A DNA stretch of 64,000 bases, from NCBI GenBank assembly GCA_949298955.1, contig CASFYQ010000004.1, forward strand, positions 86,527 to 150,526, read 5' to 3'. How positions within the stretch are numbered: position 1 is the first letter of the stretch; each line of letters starts with the position of its first letter. Below, in pieces: positions 26,366 to 33,474 of this stretch. Position numbers and translations under genes: made by a program. This DNA comes from an uncultured Bacteroidales bacterium. Its GTDB lineage: Bacteria > Bacteroidota > Bacteroidia > Bacteroidales > Barnesiellaceae. The notes under the pieces were generated by a model. It was not told where the DNA came from. It saw nothing but the letters and a program-made list of their open reading frames with translations, and did no database searches.

Positions 26366-28951
26366 ATGGGCAAAAATATGAAGAAAAGATTTTTAGGATT
26401 GCTGATAAGCTGCTGTTTTGCTTCGGTGCTCGTGGCTGCGCCCGTTTATCGAATGGGCTCGTACAATATACGAGGCAAAAACGATAGCGATACGGGCGAC
26501 AAGTCGTGGGACGTGCGCAATGTATACGTGGTCAAGAATATCGTAGACCACGATTTCGATGTGATAGGTCTCCAAGAGAACAGTACCGACATGCTGCCCG
26601 ATCTCGAAGAACTGCTGGGCGATGCCTATGCCAACCATTCGTGGGGCGCAGGCTCGGCCTCGGACAACCGCTCGGGCACACACACGACCGTTGTCTATAA
26701 AGCCGACAAGTTCACTTTGCTCGACAAGGGACAGTTCTTCCTGGCCGAGGATCCTACTGCTCCGGGGTTGCCGTTCGATACGGCCGTGCGGCGAATTACC
26801 GTATGGGTGAAACTGCAAAATAAGGAAACGGGCGAAATCTTCTTCTATTTTTCTACTCATCTCGACCATAAGGGAGAATTTGCCCGGGCCGAGACTGCGC
26901 GCCTGAATGTGCGCAAGATGCAGGAGATAGCGGGCGACTATCCCGCTTTTATCGTAGGCGATTTCAATGCCTATTATGACGAGAAAGCTATGTATAACAC
27001 ATTTAATGCTTATTTTAATGATAGTCGCAAGACGACACAATCTGCTCCGGTAGGGCCGGGTGCCACGTTTGGACCGTGGGACCCGACTCTTTCGGGCGGT
27101 GAGCCTATCGACTATGTCTTTTGCAATCGCGTGAATGTGTTGTCCTATGAAACGATAACCGAGGATTTCGGGCGGGGAGTCACCCCTTCGGATCACCTGC
27201 CTATCCTCATTACTTGTACCTTACAGGAGGGTGCCGAGTCCGGCAAGTGGTATGTGAGTGCTTCGGCTTCGGGTGCGGGCGACGGCTCGAAAGAGGCTCC
27301 CTTCGCTTCGTTGCAGGAGGCTCTCGATGCGGCTTCGAAACAAGATACCATTTATATGACCGCGGGGACCTTCTATCCCGTGGAGGCGGGTTCGCTCACG
27401 GGGCGTCAGGCCACGATGAATGTCTCGACGGGGGTCTACATTCGGGGTGGATACAATGCCGATTTCTCGGCCGTGACGGGCAAAACCGTCTTGTCGGGCG
27501 ATTTGGGTCATAACGATGTAATCGACGAAACGGGGCGTATTGTCTCGGGAACCGAAGAGAATGCCTGCCATGTGGTGACGGTGGCCGACTCGTGTTTCCT
27601 CGATTTGGGGAATGTAGAGATTTCGGGCGGCTATGCCGACTTGTCGGGCTCCAACAGCGGCGGAGCCATCTATTCAGAGGGGATAGACCTTGTGCTGCGC
27701 GATGTGTGCCTGACCGACAACTACGCCTCGGGATATGGCGGTGCCGTATACACCAGAGGCAACCTCACGGCCGAGCGCACAATCTTTGCCCGCAATCGGT
27801 CGGGATTGCAAGGCGGAGCTTTCTATTTGATGTCTCCCGGCTGGCGCACCGACATAGACCACTCGTATTTCGAGCAGAACCGGTCGGTGCAAGGCAGTGC
27901 CGGCTACTCCGACGGCGTGGTGCTCTCTCGGGTGAGAGGCAACACATTTGCCGGTAACGTGAGCAACCGCAACGGGGTCTATACCCAAACAGGTTCCTCG
28001 ATATATATGAACAGTGTTTTTGTCAACAATACTTTTGTCAACAACCGGTTAACGGCAACGAGCAGTGCTCTTGCCGATAAGTCGAACGGCGGTGCCGCCA
28101 TCTATTTCAATGCGGCTTCGGGTGTGCTCAATCTGGTCAACAACACCATCACGGGGAACACCGACTCGTGTTATACGGCAAGCGGTACCCCTTCGGCCAA
28201 TTTCAAAGGCTCGGCTCTGCATGTCTTGGCCGGGAAGGTGAAGCTGGTCAACAATATCATCGCCGGCAATTTCTCTTCGGCCGAAACGGCCGGTGAGATT
28301 TATCTCGCCGAGTCGGCCAAACTGCTGACCTCGACCTACAACCTGTATGGGGCTGCCGACCGCATGAATATCACGGCCAAGACCAACGACATGGTGAGCC
28401 TCAGCTATGAGCGCAGCGTGCAGGACTTGCAGGGGACACTCAACAGCGAGATTGTCGACGGGAAACTCGTGCCCCGCTTGACCGATAACGGCGGCTTCGC
28501 TCCCACCGTGCAGGTGAAATCGGTCGCTTGCGGCAACAACAATCTCAACGTGTTGAAGGCTGCGGCTTTGCGCGAAGCGACTTTCTACATCGATATCGAT
28601 GGCAACGGCAAGTATACCGACCAACTGACGGTCGATGGCCGGGGTGTGGAGCGTCGCTCGGGCGACTCGATGATAGGGGCCTATGAATATACCGGAGAGT
28701 CGGGTGTGGAGACAACGGTGAGCTCGGGCGGTATCGACCTTTACGTGTCGGGGCATCACCTTTACATGAAAGCCGATACGCCGGTGGTACGCTATGCCAT
28801 ATACGACTCGACGGGGTGCCGGCAAGCCGGGGGCGAAGCGGTGTCGGGCGAGCCGATCGACATTTCGTCGTTACCTGTCGGGGTGTATGTGGTGAATGCC
28901 GACGACCTCTCGGGCCGAGTGAAAAACGTGAAGATATTGAAAACAGAATAG
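26366..28951 (+). CDS. Endonuclease/exonuclease/phosphatase-fold phosphodiesterase fused to a beta-helix and T9SS domain
   Basis: This 861-residue protein begins one base after the preceding stop; ATG 26366 and 26378 are both possible, the second giving a tidier signal peptide (MKKRFLGLLISCCFASVLVAA). Residues about 27-285 are an EEP-superfamily domain with all catalytic stations visible: YNIRG, GLQEN, THLDH, VGDFNAY, IDYVF and SDHLPI. These enzymes are metal-dependent phosphodiesterases or phosphatases. A choice-of-anchor Q beta-helix follows (about 290-790: GDGSKEAPFASLQEALDAA), then a T9SS sorting domain (YAIYDSTGCRQ, LPVGVYVV). The fusion suggests a surface enzyme that cuts a phosphodiester polymer while the helix contacts substrate. 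Nuclease activity remains possible. Confidence 0.85.
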   Translation: MGKNMKKRFLGLLISCCFASVLVAAPVYRMGSYNIRGKNDSDTGDKSWDVRNVYVVKNIVDHDFDVIGLQENSTDMLPDLEELLGDAYANHSWGAGSASDNRSGTHTTVVYKADKFTLLDKGQFFLAEDPTAPGLPFDTAVRRITVWVKLQNKETGEIFFYFSTHLDHKGEFARAETARLNVRKMQEIAGDYPAFIVGDFNAYYDEKAMYNTFNAYFNDSRKTTQSAPVGPGATFGPWDPTLSGGEPIDYVFCNRVNVLSYETITEDFGRGVTPSDHLPILITCTLQEGAESGKWYVSASASGAGDGSKEAPFASLQEALDAASKQDTIYMTAGTFYPVEAGSLTGRQATMNVSTGVYIRGGYNADFSAVTGKTVLSGDLGHNDVIDETGRIVSGTEENACHVVTVADSCFLDLGNVEISGGYADLSGSNSGGAIYSEGIDLVLRDVCLTDNYASGYGGAVYTRGNLTAERTIFARNRSGLQGGAFYLMSPGWRTDIDHSYFEQNRSVQGSAGYSDGVVLSRVRGNTFAGNVSNRNGVYTQTGSSIYMNSVFVNNTFVNNRLTATSSALADKSNGGAAIYFNAASGVLNLVNNTITGNTDSCYTASGTPSANFKGSALHVLAGKVKLVNNIIAGNFSSAETAGEIYLAESAKLLTSTYNLYGAADRMNITAKTNDMVSLSYERSVQDLQGTLNSEIVDGKLVPRLTDNGGFAPTVQVKSVACGNNNLNVLKAAALREATFYIDIDGNGKYTDQLTVDGRGVERRSGDSMIGAYEYTGESGVETTVSSGGIDLYVSGHHLYMKADTPVVRYAIYDSTGCRQAGGEAVSGEPIDISSLPVGVYVVNADDLSGRVKNVKILKTE

Positions 28952-28975
28952 TTAATAGCAAATAGGTAGAACAAA

Positions 28976-29977
28976 ATGGAAAAGTTTAGCAAATATGGCA
29001 AGTATTGGTTGTGGAGCGTGATACTGGTATTGGGTGTCGCTTCTTGCAGCGGCAATGACGGGCCTGCCGACAACGGCGACAAAACACCCTCTTACCCGGT
29101 GACCACCGATACAACCTCGGTACTGGTGAAACGCATATTGAGCCGCACCGATTTGGTAACGAAAGTAACACGCGTCATTACCGAGGAGCGTTTCCCGGGA
29201 CTGGTCTTCTCTGAAATCGATTTCAATACGGCCAAAGCCCGTCAGCATGCCTATGTGGCCGAGGTCGATTTGTCGCAGCTTACCATTGCCACCACCACTC
29301 CGTATGGCGAGGTAAATGTGATGCCTACACGGGTCAACACGATTCCCGAGCAAGCCAAGTATCTCGAGAACTCGGGGCGCCGGGTACACGTGGCCGTGAA
29401 TGGCGGGTTTTGGGTCTATGAGTCCGATGCCGACGGCGAAACCCTCCTGATCAAGCCGAAGGAGCTTTTCTGGAAAGACGGTTACCCGTTGAGCGACTGG
29501 TGGCAGGATCCCAACCACGAATTTACGGTATATATGACTCGCGACGGTAGTGTCGATATCGATATTGCCAGCAATGTAATCAAGCACAGTTCCGAGATTT
29601 ATCAGGCGTTGGGTGGCCTGGGTTGTCTCATTCGTCGGGGCGAGTTCAACGACGGTATCAGTAGCATAGGTACCTATCTGTGCGATACTCACCCGCGTAC
29701 CGCCATCGGGCTTTCGGAGGATAAACAAACCCTCTATGTCGTGGTGGTCGACGGTCGTCGGGTGAACTATGCCGAGGGGCTCGATATTTACGAACTGGCC
29801 GACTTTATGTGGGGCATAGGGAGCTACGATGCCGTGAATTACGATGGCGGCGGCTCTTCGACCATGGTGTTGCGCGATGAGGACGAAACCTCGAAAGCGT
29901 CGTTTATCGTGCGCAACCGTCCCTCCGACGGAACTCCTCGTGCCGTGGGCAATGGCTTTGCCATTGTGGAGAAATGA
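28976..29977 (+). CDS. Phosphodiester glycosidase (NAGPA/DUF2233) lipoprotein
   Basis: The 333-residue protein has a lipoprotein signal peptide (LVLGVASC, Cys24) and then a NAGPA/DUF2233 domain with VAVNGGFWVYESD, RTAIGLSEDKQTLYVVVVDGR, YELADFMWGIGSYDAVNYDGG and GSSTMVL. It is close in domain but not in anchoring to the NAGPA gene at 23890: that one is T9SS-exported, this one lipid-anchored. The two may act at successive steps, for example long polymer outside and imported fragments at the outer or periplasmic face. It is the last gene before a strong terminator, so it closes the operon. The exact sugar-phosphate linkage cleaved cannot be read from the sequence. Confidence 0.87.
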   Translation: MEKFSKYGKYWLWSVILVLGVASCSGNDGPADNGDKTPSYPVTTDTTSVLVKRILSRTDLVTKVTRVITEERFPGLVFSEIDFNTAKARQHAYVAEVDLSQLTIATTTPYGEVNVMPTRVNTIPEQAKYLENSGRRVHVAVNGGFWVYESDADGETLLIKPKELFWKDGYPLSDWWQDPNHEFTVYMTRDGSVDIDIASNVIKHSSEIYQALGGLGCLIRRGEFNDGISSIGTYLCDTHPRTAIGLSEDKQTLYVVVVDGRRVNYAEGLDIYELADFMWGIGSYDAVNYDGGGSSTMVLRDEDETSKASFIVRNRPSDGTPRAVGNGFAIVEK

Positions 29978-30068
29978 TTGTGAAAACATGCCTCGGTTGA
30001 GGGGACGGGATAATCATAAATCGTCCTTGCTGAGGAAAAGATGAGGTTGATTTCGATAGGTTGTGTGG

Positions 30069-30104
30069 GCAGAGGCAGACGAGTGTTTGTCTCTGCTCTT
30101 TTTT
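30069..30104 (+). terminator. Strong intrinsic terminator ending the glp/Sus/NAGPA run
   Basis: A 12-bp stem (30069-30080 with 30085-30096, two G-T pairs), tetraloop gagt, then tc and six T residues. Confidence 0.85.
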
Positions 30105-30179
30105 CCCTTTCGTTTTATGGTTCCGGGTATAGACGGCAGGGACGGTTTGGCCGAGCCAAATTGAAAACCGATGTTTTCA

Positions 30180-30211
30180 TTTGTCTCTGCGCTCGCCTTG
30201 CGCTATCTTTG
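30180..30211 (+). promoter_or_regulatory. Promoter of the HAD hydrolase gene
   Basis: TTTG at 30180-30183, a 20-bp spacer and a perfect TATCTTTG at 30204-30211. The transcript start near 30218 rules out upstream codons and fixes the gene start at 30234 or later. Confidence 0.75.
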
Positions 30212-30233
30212 TCGGGGAAGAAGCCCGCAAATA

Positions 30234-30959
30234 ATGGAAAAAGATATGGAAGGTTTGATGTGCAAGACGCTGTTCATCGATTTGGACGACACGATATGGG
30301 ATTTCAGGGCAAACTCTGTGCAGGCGCTGCGCCAGGTGTACGGGGAGTTTTCGCTCGAACGGGAGTTTGCCGATTATGAACAATTCCGGTCGCTCTACAT
30401 GAAAGCCAATCATGAATTGTGGGAGGAGTATCACCACAATCGGGTGACGAAAGATTTCTTGATTGTAGAGCGCTTTGCACGCCCTTTCCGGCAAGCAGGC
30501 AGTGCGTTGGGCGGCGATATGTCGTTCATCATGTCGCTCAACGACCGTTACCTCGATGTGCTGGCCCGGCAGAAACTGTTGGTACCGGGAGCGGTCGATT
30601 TGCTCGATTATCTCACGGACAAGGGTTATCCGCTGTACATTTTGAGCAACGGCTTTGCCGAGGTGCAGTCGCGCAAGTTGCAGGCAGGCGGCATTGCCCG
30701 TTATTTCAAGCGGCTTGTCCTTTCTGACGAAATAGGTATCACGAAGCCCGATCGCCGGCTCTTCGACTATGCCTTGCAGGTGGTAGGTGGCACGGCTGCC
30801 GATACCGTTATCGTGGGCGATAACTACGATGCCGATATTCTGGGAGCGATGAATGCCGGGTGGCGGGCCATCTATTTCAATCGGGATAACTTGCCTGTTG
30901 ATGGCCCCCGTCCACACTATATGGTCACGGCTTTGGAACAGCTGAAAGCCATTTTGTGA
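30234..30959 (+). CDS. HAD hydrolase, YjjG-type pyrimidine nucleotidase
   Basis: The 241-residue protein is a class I HAD phosphatase. Motif I is FIDLDDTIWD (nucleophile Asp16, acid Asp18), motif II is LSNGF, motif III is the Lys of ITKPD, and motif IV is GDNYDADILG. Length, the helical cap and the WEEYHHNRVTKDFL segment fit the YjjG family, which dephosphorylates (non-canonical) pyrimidine nucleoside monophosphates in the cytoplasm. Start codons at 30234, 30246 and 30258 are all compatible with the promoter; I use the first. It has its own promoter and sits behind a strong terminator, so it is not part of the glycerophosphate run. A general phosphatase role is the main alternative. Confidence 0.85.
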   Translation: MEKDMEGLMCKTLFIDLDDTIWDFRANSVQALRQVYGEFSLEREFADYEQFRSLYMKANHELWEEYHHNRVTKDFLIVERFARPFRQAGSALGGDMSFIMSLNDRYLDVLARQKLLVPGAVDLLDYLTDKGYPLYILSNGFAEVQSRKLQAGGIARYFKRLVLSDEIGITKPDRRLFDYALQVVGGTAADTVIVGDNYDADILGAMNAGWRAIYFNRDNLPVDGPRPHYMVTALEQLKAIL

Positions 30960-31017
30960 TTGTGCAGTTCAGGCCCGGTGGCCAAACAGACCGGGGGCAG
31001 GGTCCCCTGTTTGCCGT

Positions 31018-31647
31018 TTAGCGGAGCGCTTTCTGTGCGCGTCGTTCTTTTTCCTCTTCCCAATCGTAGGAGCGTTGCCGGTCGGCCTCGGTGACAGGGC
31101 GAATGACCCGGCAGGGATTTCCGCCTGCGATGACGTTGGACGGAATATCGGTGGTTACCACGCTGCCGGCGGCGATGATGGTGTTGTCGCCGATGGTGAC
31201 ACCGGGTGCGATGGTCACGCCGCCGCAAATCCACACATTGTTGCCGATGGTGATGGGCCAGGCATACTCGAGCCATTCGTTGCGTCGCTCCACGTCGGTG
31301 GGGTGCCCGGCGGTATAGAGCCCCACGTTGGGGGCGATGAGTACGTTGTCGCCGAAGGTGATGGGAGCCTCGTCGAGCATCACGCAGTTGTAGTTGGCAA
31401 AGAAATTCTGGCCCAAATGAATGTTGTGGCCGTAGTCACACAGGAAAGGCGACACGATGGTGAATCGTTCGGGAGTGGTGCCCAGTATCTCGCGGAGCAG
31501 CCGTTCCCGTTCTTCAATCTGCGAGGGGAGCAGGCGGTGGTTCAGTTCAAAAATCTTGTCGCGGGTCGTTTGTAGTTTTACGAGCAGTTCGGGAGCAGCT
31601 GCATCGTAGAGCAGCCCTTTCTCCATTTTTTCTTGTTCGGTCATCAT
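31018..31647 (-). CDS. Maltose/galactoside O-acetyltransferase-type sugar acetyltransferase
   Basis: This 209-residue protein belongs to the Maa/LacA/NodL acetyltransferases, which move acetyl from acetyl-CoA to a sugar hydroxyl. It shows the N-terminal MEKGLLYDA helix region, the conserved NFFANYNCVMLD segment, the catalytic His loop LYTAGHP, and left-handed beta-helix hexapeptide repeats (ITIGNNVWICGGVTIAPGV, DNTIIAAGSVVT, GGNPCRVIR). The start may be ATG 31647 or the adjacent 31644. It lies 6 bases behind the yigZ stop and is probably co-transcribed. The acceptor sugar is unknown; members of this family often act on non-physiological sugars. Confidence 0.88.
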   Translation of the reverse strand: MMTEQEKMEKGLLYDAAAPELLVKLQTTRDKIFELNHRLLPSQIEERERLLREILGTTPERFTIVSPFLCDYGHNIHLGQNFFANYNCVMLDEAPITFGDNVLIAPNVGLYTAGHPTDVERRNEWLEYAWPITIGNNVWICGGVTIAPGVTIGDNTIIAAGSVVTTDIPSNVIAGGNPCRVIRPVTEADRQRSYDWEEEKERRAQKALR

Positions 31648-31653
31648 CGAGGG

Positions 31654-32256
31654 TTAAGGTTCGTTCAGGAAATGCAAGCCGTCGATTTTCAACAGCCGGT
31701 TTTTGAGGTTCTCCATGCGGGAGCGGCGCATGCGCAAGGTCATCTCGCAATCCATGTCGAACAGTTGCGAGATGATAGTCGGCTCCTCTTCCTTGACGAT
31801 ACGCATCACTTCGTTCATGAGAGGATATTCAAAGCCAAACCGCACCTCGTCTTCGACTTGCCGCTCCACGACTTCGTTGGCGGCGATGGCTTCGGCAGCC
31901 GCCTCGCGGTAGGCTGTGATGAGTCCGCTTGTCCCTAATTTAATGCCTCCGAAATAGCGCACGACGACGATGAGGATATTGGTGAGACCGGCCGAGTTGA
32001 TTTGTCCGAGAATGGGTTTCCCTGCCGTGCCCGATGGCTCTCCGTTGTCGTTCGAGCGAAACTGTGTGCGTTCGTGCCCCAGCATGTAGGCCCAGCACAC
32101 GTGGCGGGCGTCGTAGTACTCCTTTTGGTATTTTTCGAGTTCCCGTTTCACCTCGTCGACTGTCGATACGGGTATGGCAAAGGCAAGGAACTTGCTCATC
32201 TTCTCTTTGTAAATTCCTTCCGAGGTGTGCGATATGGTCAGGTAGGTATCGTCCAT
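31654..32256 (-). CDS. yigZ: IMPACT/YigZ family protein
   Basis: The 200-residue protein has the UPF0029 (IMPACT) N-terminal domain, seen as HVCWAYMLG, NDNGEPSGTAGKPIL and VVVRYFGGIKLGTSGLI, followed by a DUF1949-type ferredoxin-like domain. Its eukaryotic relative IMPACT regulates translation through GCN1; the bacterial role is poorly defined. I chose ATG 32256 instead of a TTG two codons upstream. The promoter lies within the hairpin that terminates the cyd operon, so the 5' leader is only about 20 bases. Confidence 0.9.
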   Translation of the reverse strand: MDDTYLTISHTSEGIYKEKMSKFLAFAIPVSTVDEVKRELEKYQKEYYDARHVCWAYMLGHERTQFRSNDNGEPSGTAGKPILGQINSAGLTNILIVVVRYFGGIKLGTSGLITAYREAAAEAIAANEVVERQVEDEVRFGFEYPLMNEVMRIVKEEEPTIISQLFDMDCEMTLRMRRSRMENLKNRLLKIDGLHFLNEP

Positions 32257-32262
32257 ATACAA

Positions 32263-32298
32263 AAAAAGAGCTTACCTCTGCAAAAGTAAGCTCTTTTT
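32263..32298 (-). terminator. Intrinsic terminator of the cyd operon
   Basis: A 13-bp perfect stem (32263-32275 with 32286-32298) with a 10-base loop; on the minus strand it ends in a run of T. It lies 17 bases behind the cydB stop and directly in front of yigZ. Confidence 0.85.
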
Positions 32299-32312
32299 GG
32301 AGAATATACAAG
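32281..32312 (-). promoter_or_regulatory. Promoter of yigZ and the acetyltransferase gene, inside the cyd terminator
   Basis: On the minus strand, CTTG (32312-32309), a 20-bp spacer and a perfect TACTTTTG (32288-32281). The -7 box covers the loop and one arm of the upstream hairpin, so transcripts starting here would lack most of the first arm and escape termination. Confidence 0.55.
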
Positions 32313-32314
32313 AA

Positions 32315-33466
32315 TCAATATTTGTGTTCGTCGCTCTTCATTTCACCTGCGGTGATGGGTTTCTTGTCCATGGCACGCCATACGTAGAAGATATAAGCCG
32401 CCACAAAGGGGATTAGCAACGACACGGCACTCATGGTTTTCAAGGTAAAAAGGCTCGACGAGCTGTTGTAGATAGAGAGCGAGCTTTGCATGTCGACAAT
32501 CGAGGGGTAGTAGGGTGTGTGGTTGTAGCCTGCGATGAAAAAGAGGCTGAGCACCACCAGCACGGTGCCGATGCCCGAGAACCAAATACCTTGGGTGAAA
32601 TGGGGGCCGAATGCCGAGCGAATGAGCGCGTAGAGCACCAGTGCGACACCGGCCAGGAACATGACGGCAACCCACGGCATCTCGATGAGATTGTAGAAAT
32701 ATTTGTAGGGTCGGGTGAACACCTCGTTCGTAGCCGGGTCGATTTCATAGCCGGTAGCCAGCAGGGTAGAAGCGACAAAGATGAGGAAGAGCAGGGCAAA
32801 GATGGCTCCGTTGTAAAGAACCTGCATTTTCGAGCGTTCGAAAAGGGTGCCGTCTTTGATGTTGTTCATAAAATAGAGGGCGGCTTGGGCACGCGCCAGA
32901 AAGAGTACGGTGAGCCCCAACAACAGATTGCGCCCGTTGATTAGAGCTTCGAGCCCGTGACAGCTGTTGGTCCAGCTGCTGATAACGGGCGCCCCGGTCG
33001 TGGTGAGGTTGCTTTTGTCGACCACAAATTCGGCGCCGGTAAAGAATGTCCCCACAGCCACACCCAGCAGCAAGGGCCCCATTATCCCGTTGATGAGCAG
33101 GAAGATGTCGTAGGTCTTTTTGCCCAGGAAATTGCCGCTCTTCGAGCGGTATTCATACGATACGGCTTGTATGATAAAGCTGAACAGGATAGCCATCCAC
33201 AGCCAGTAAGCCCCGCCGAAACTGGTCGAATAGAAAAGGGGAAAAGAGGCGAAGAAGGCTCCGCCGAAGACTACGAGCGTGGTGAAGGTAAACTCCCATT
33301 TACGCCCCAGCGAATTGACCATCATGCTCTTTTCGAGTTCGTTTTTCCCCATCGTTGCCAACAGCGATTGCCCGCCCTGCACGAAGAGCAGGAATACCAG
33401 AATTGCCCCCAGCAGCGAGATGAGAAACCACCAGTAGTGCTGATAAAATATTTCGTTCAGTTCCAT
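32315..33466 (-). CDS. cydB: Cytochrome bd quinol oxidase subunit II
   Basis: This 383-residue inner-membrane protein is the second core subunit of cytochrome bd, which oxidises quinol and reduces oxygen with high affinity. It shows the CydB features YWWFLISLLGAILVFLLF, VQGGQSL, WEFTFTTLVVFGGAFFASFP near residue 60-75, and several further hydrophobic helices. The length is typical. It lies 8 bases behind cydA and ends at a strong terminator. In anaerobic Bacteroidales this oxidase allows growth at nanomolar oxygen. Confidence 0.95.
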   Translation of the reverse strand: MELNEIFYQHYWWFLISLLGAILVFLLFVQGGQSLLATMGKNELEKSMMVNSLGRKWEFTFTTLVVFGGAFFASFPLFYSTSFGGAYWLWMAILFSFIIQAVSYEYRSKSGNFLGKKTYDIFLLINGIMGPLLLGVAVGTFFTGAEFVVDKSNLTTTGAPVISSWTNSCHGLEALINGRNLLLGLTVLFLARAQAALYFMNNIKDGTLFERSKMQVLYNGAIFALLFLIFVASTLLATGYEIDPATNEVFTRPYKYFYNLIEMPWVAVMFLAGVALVLYALIRSAFGPHFTQGIWFSGIGTVLVVLSLFFIAGYNHTPYYPSIVDMQSSLSIYNSSSSLFTLKTMSAVSLLIPFVAAYIFYVWRAMDKKPITAGEMKSDEHKY

Positions 33467-33474
33467 AGTGCTTG

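Noticed and set aside
30041..30379. Small plus-strand frame after the second NAGPA gene
   Set aside because: It spans a strong terminator and the promoter of the HAD gene and overlaps that gene in another frame.
30960..31017. Imperfect GC-rich hairpin between the HAD and acetyltransferase genes as a terminator
   Set aside because: The stem has bulges and mismatches and no clear T-tract; it may still act for these convergent genes but I could not support it well enough to list.
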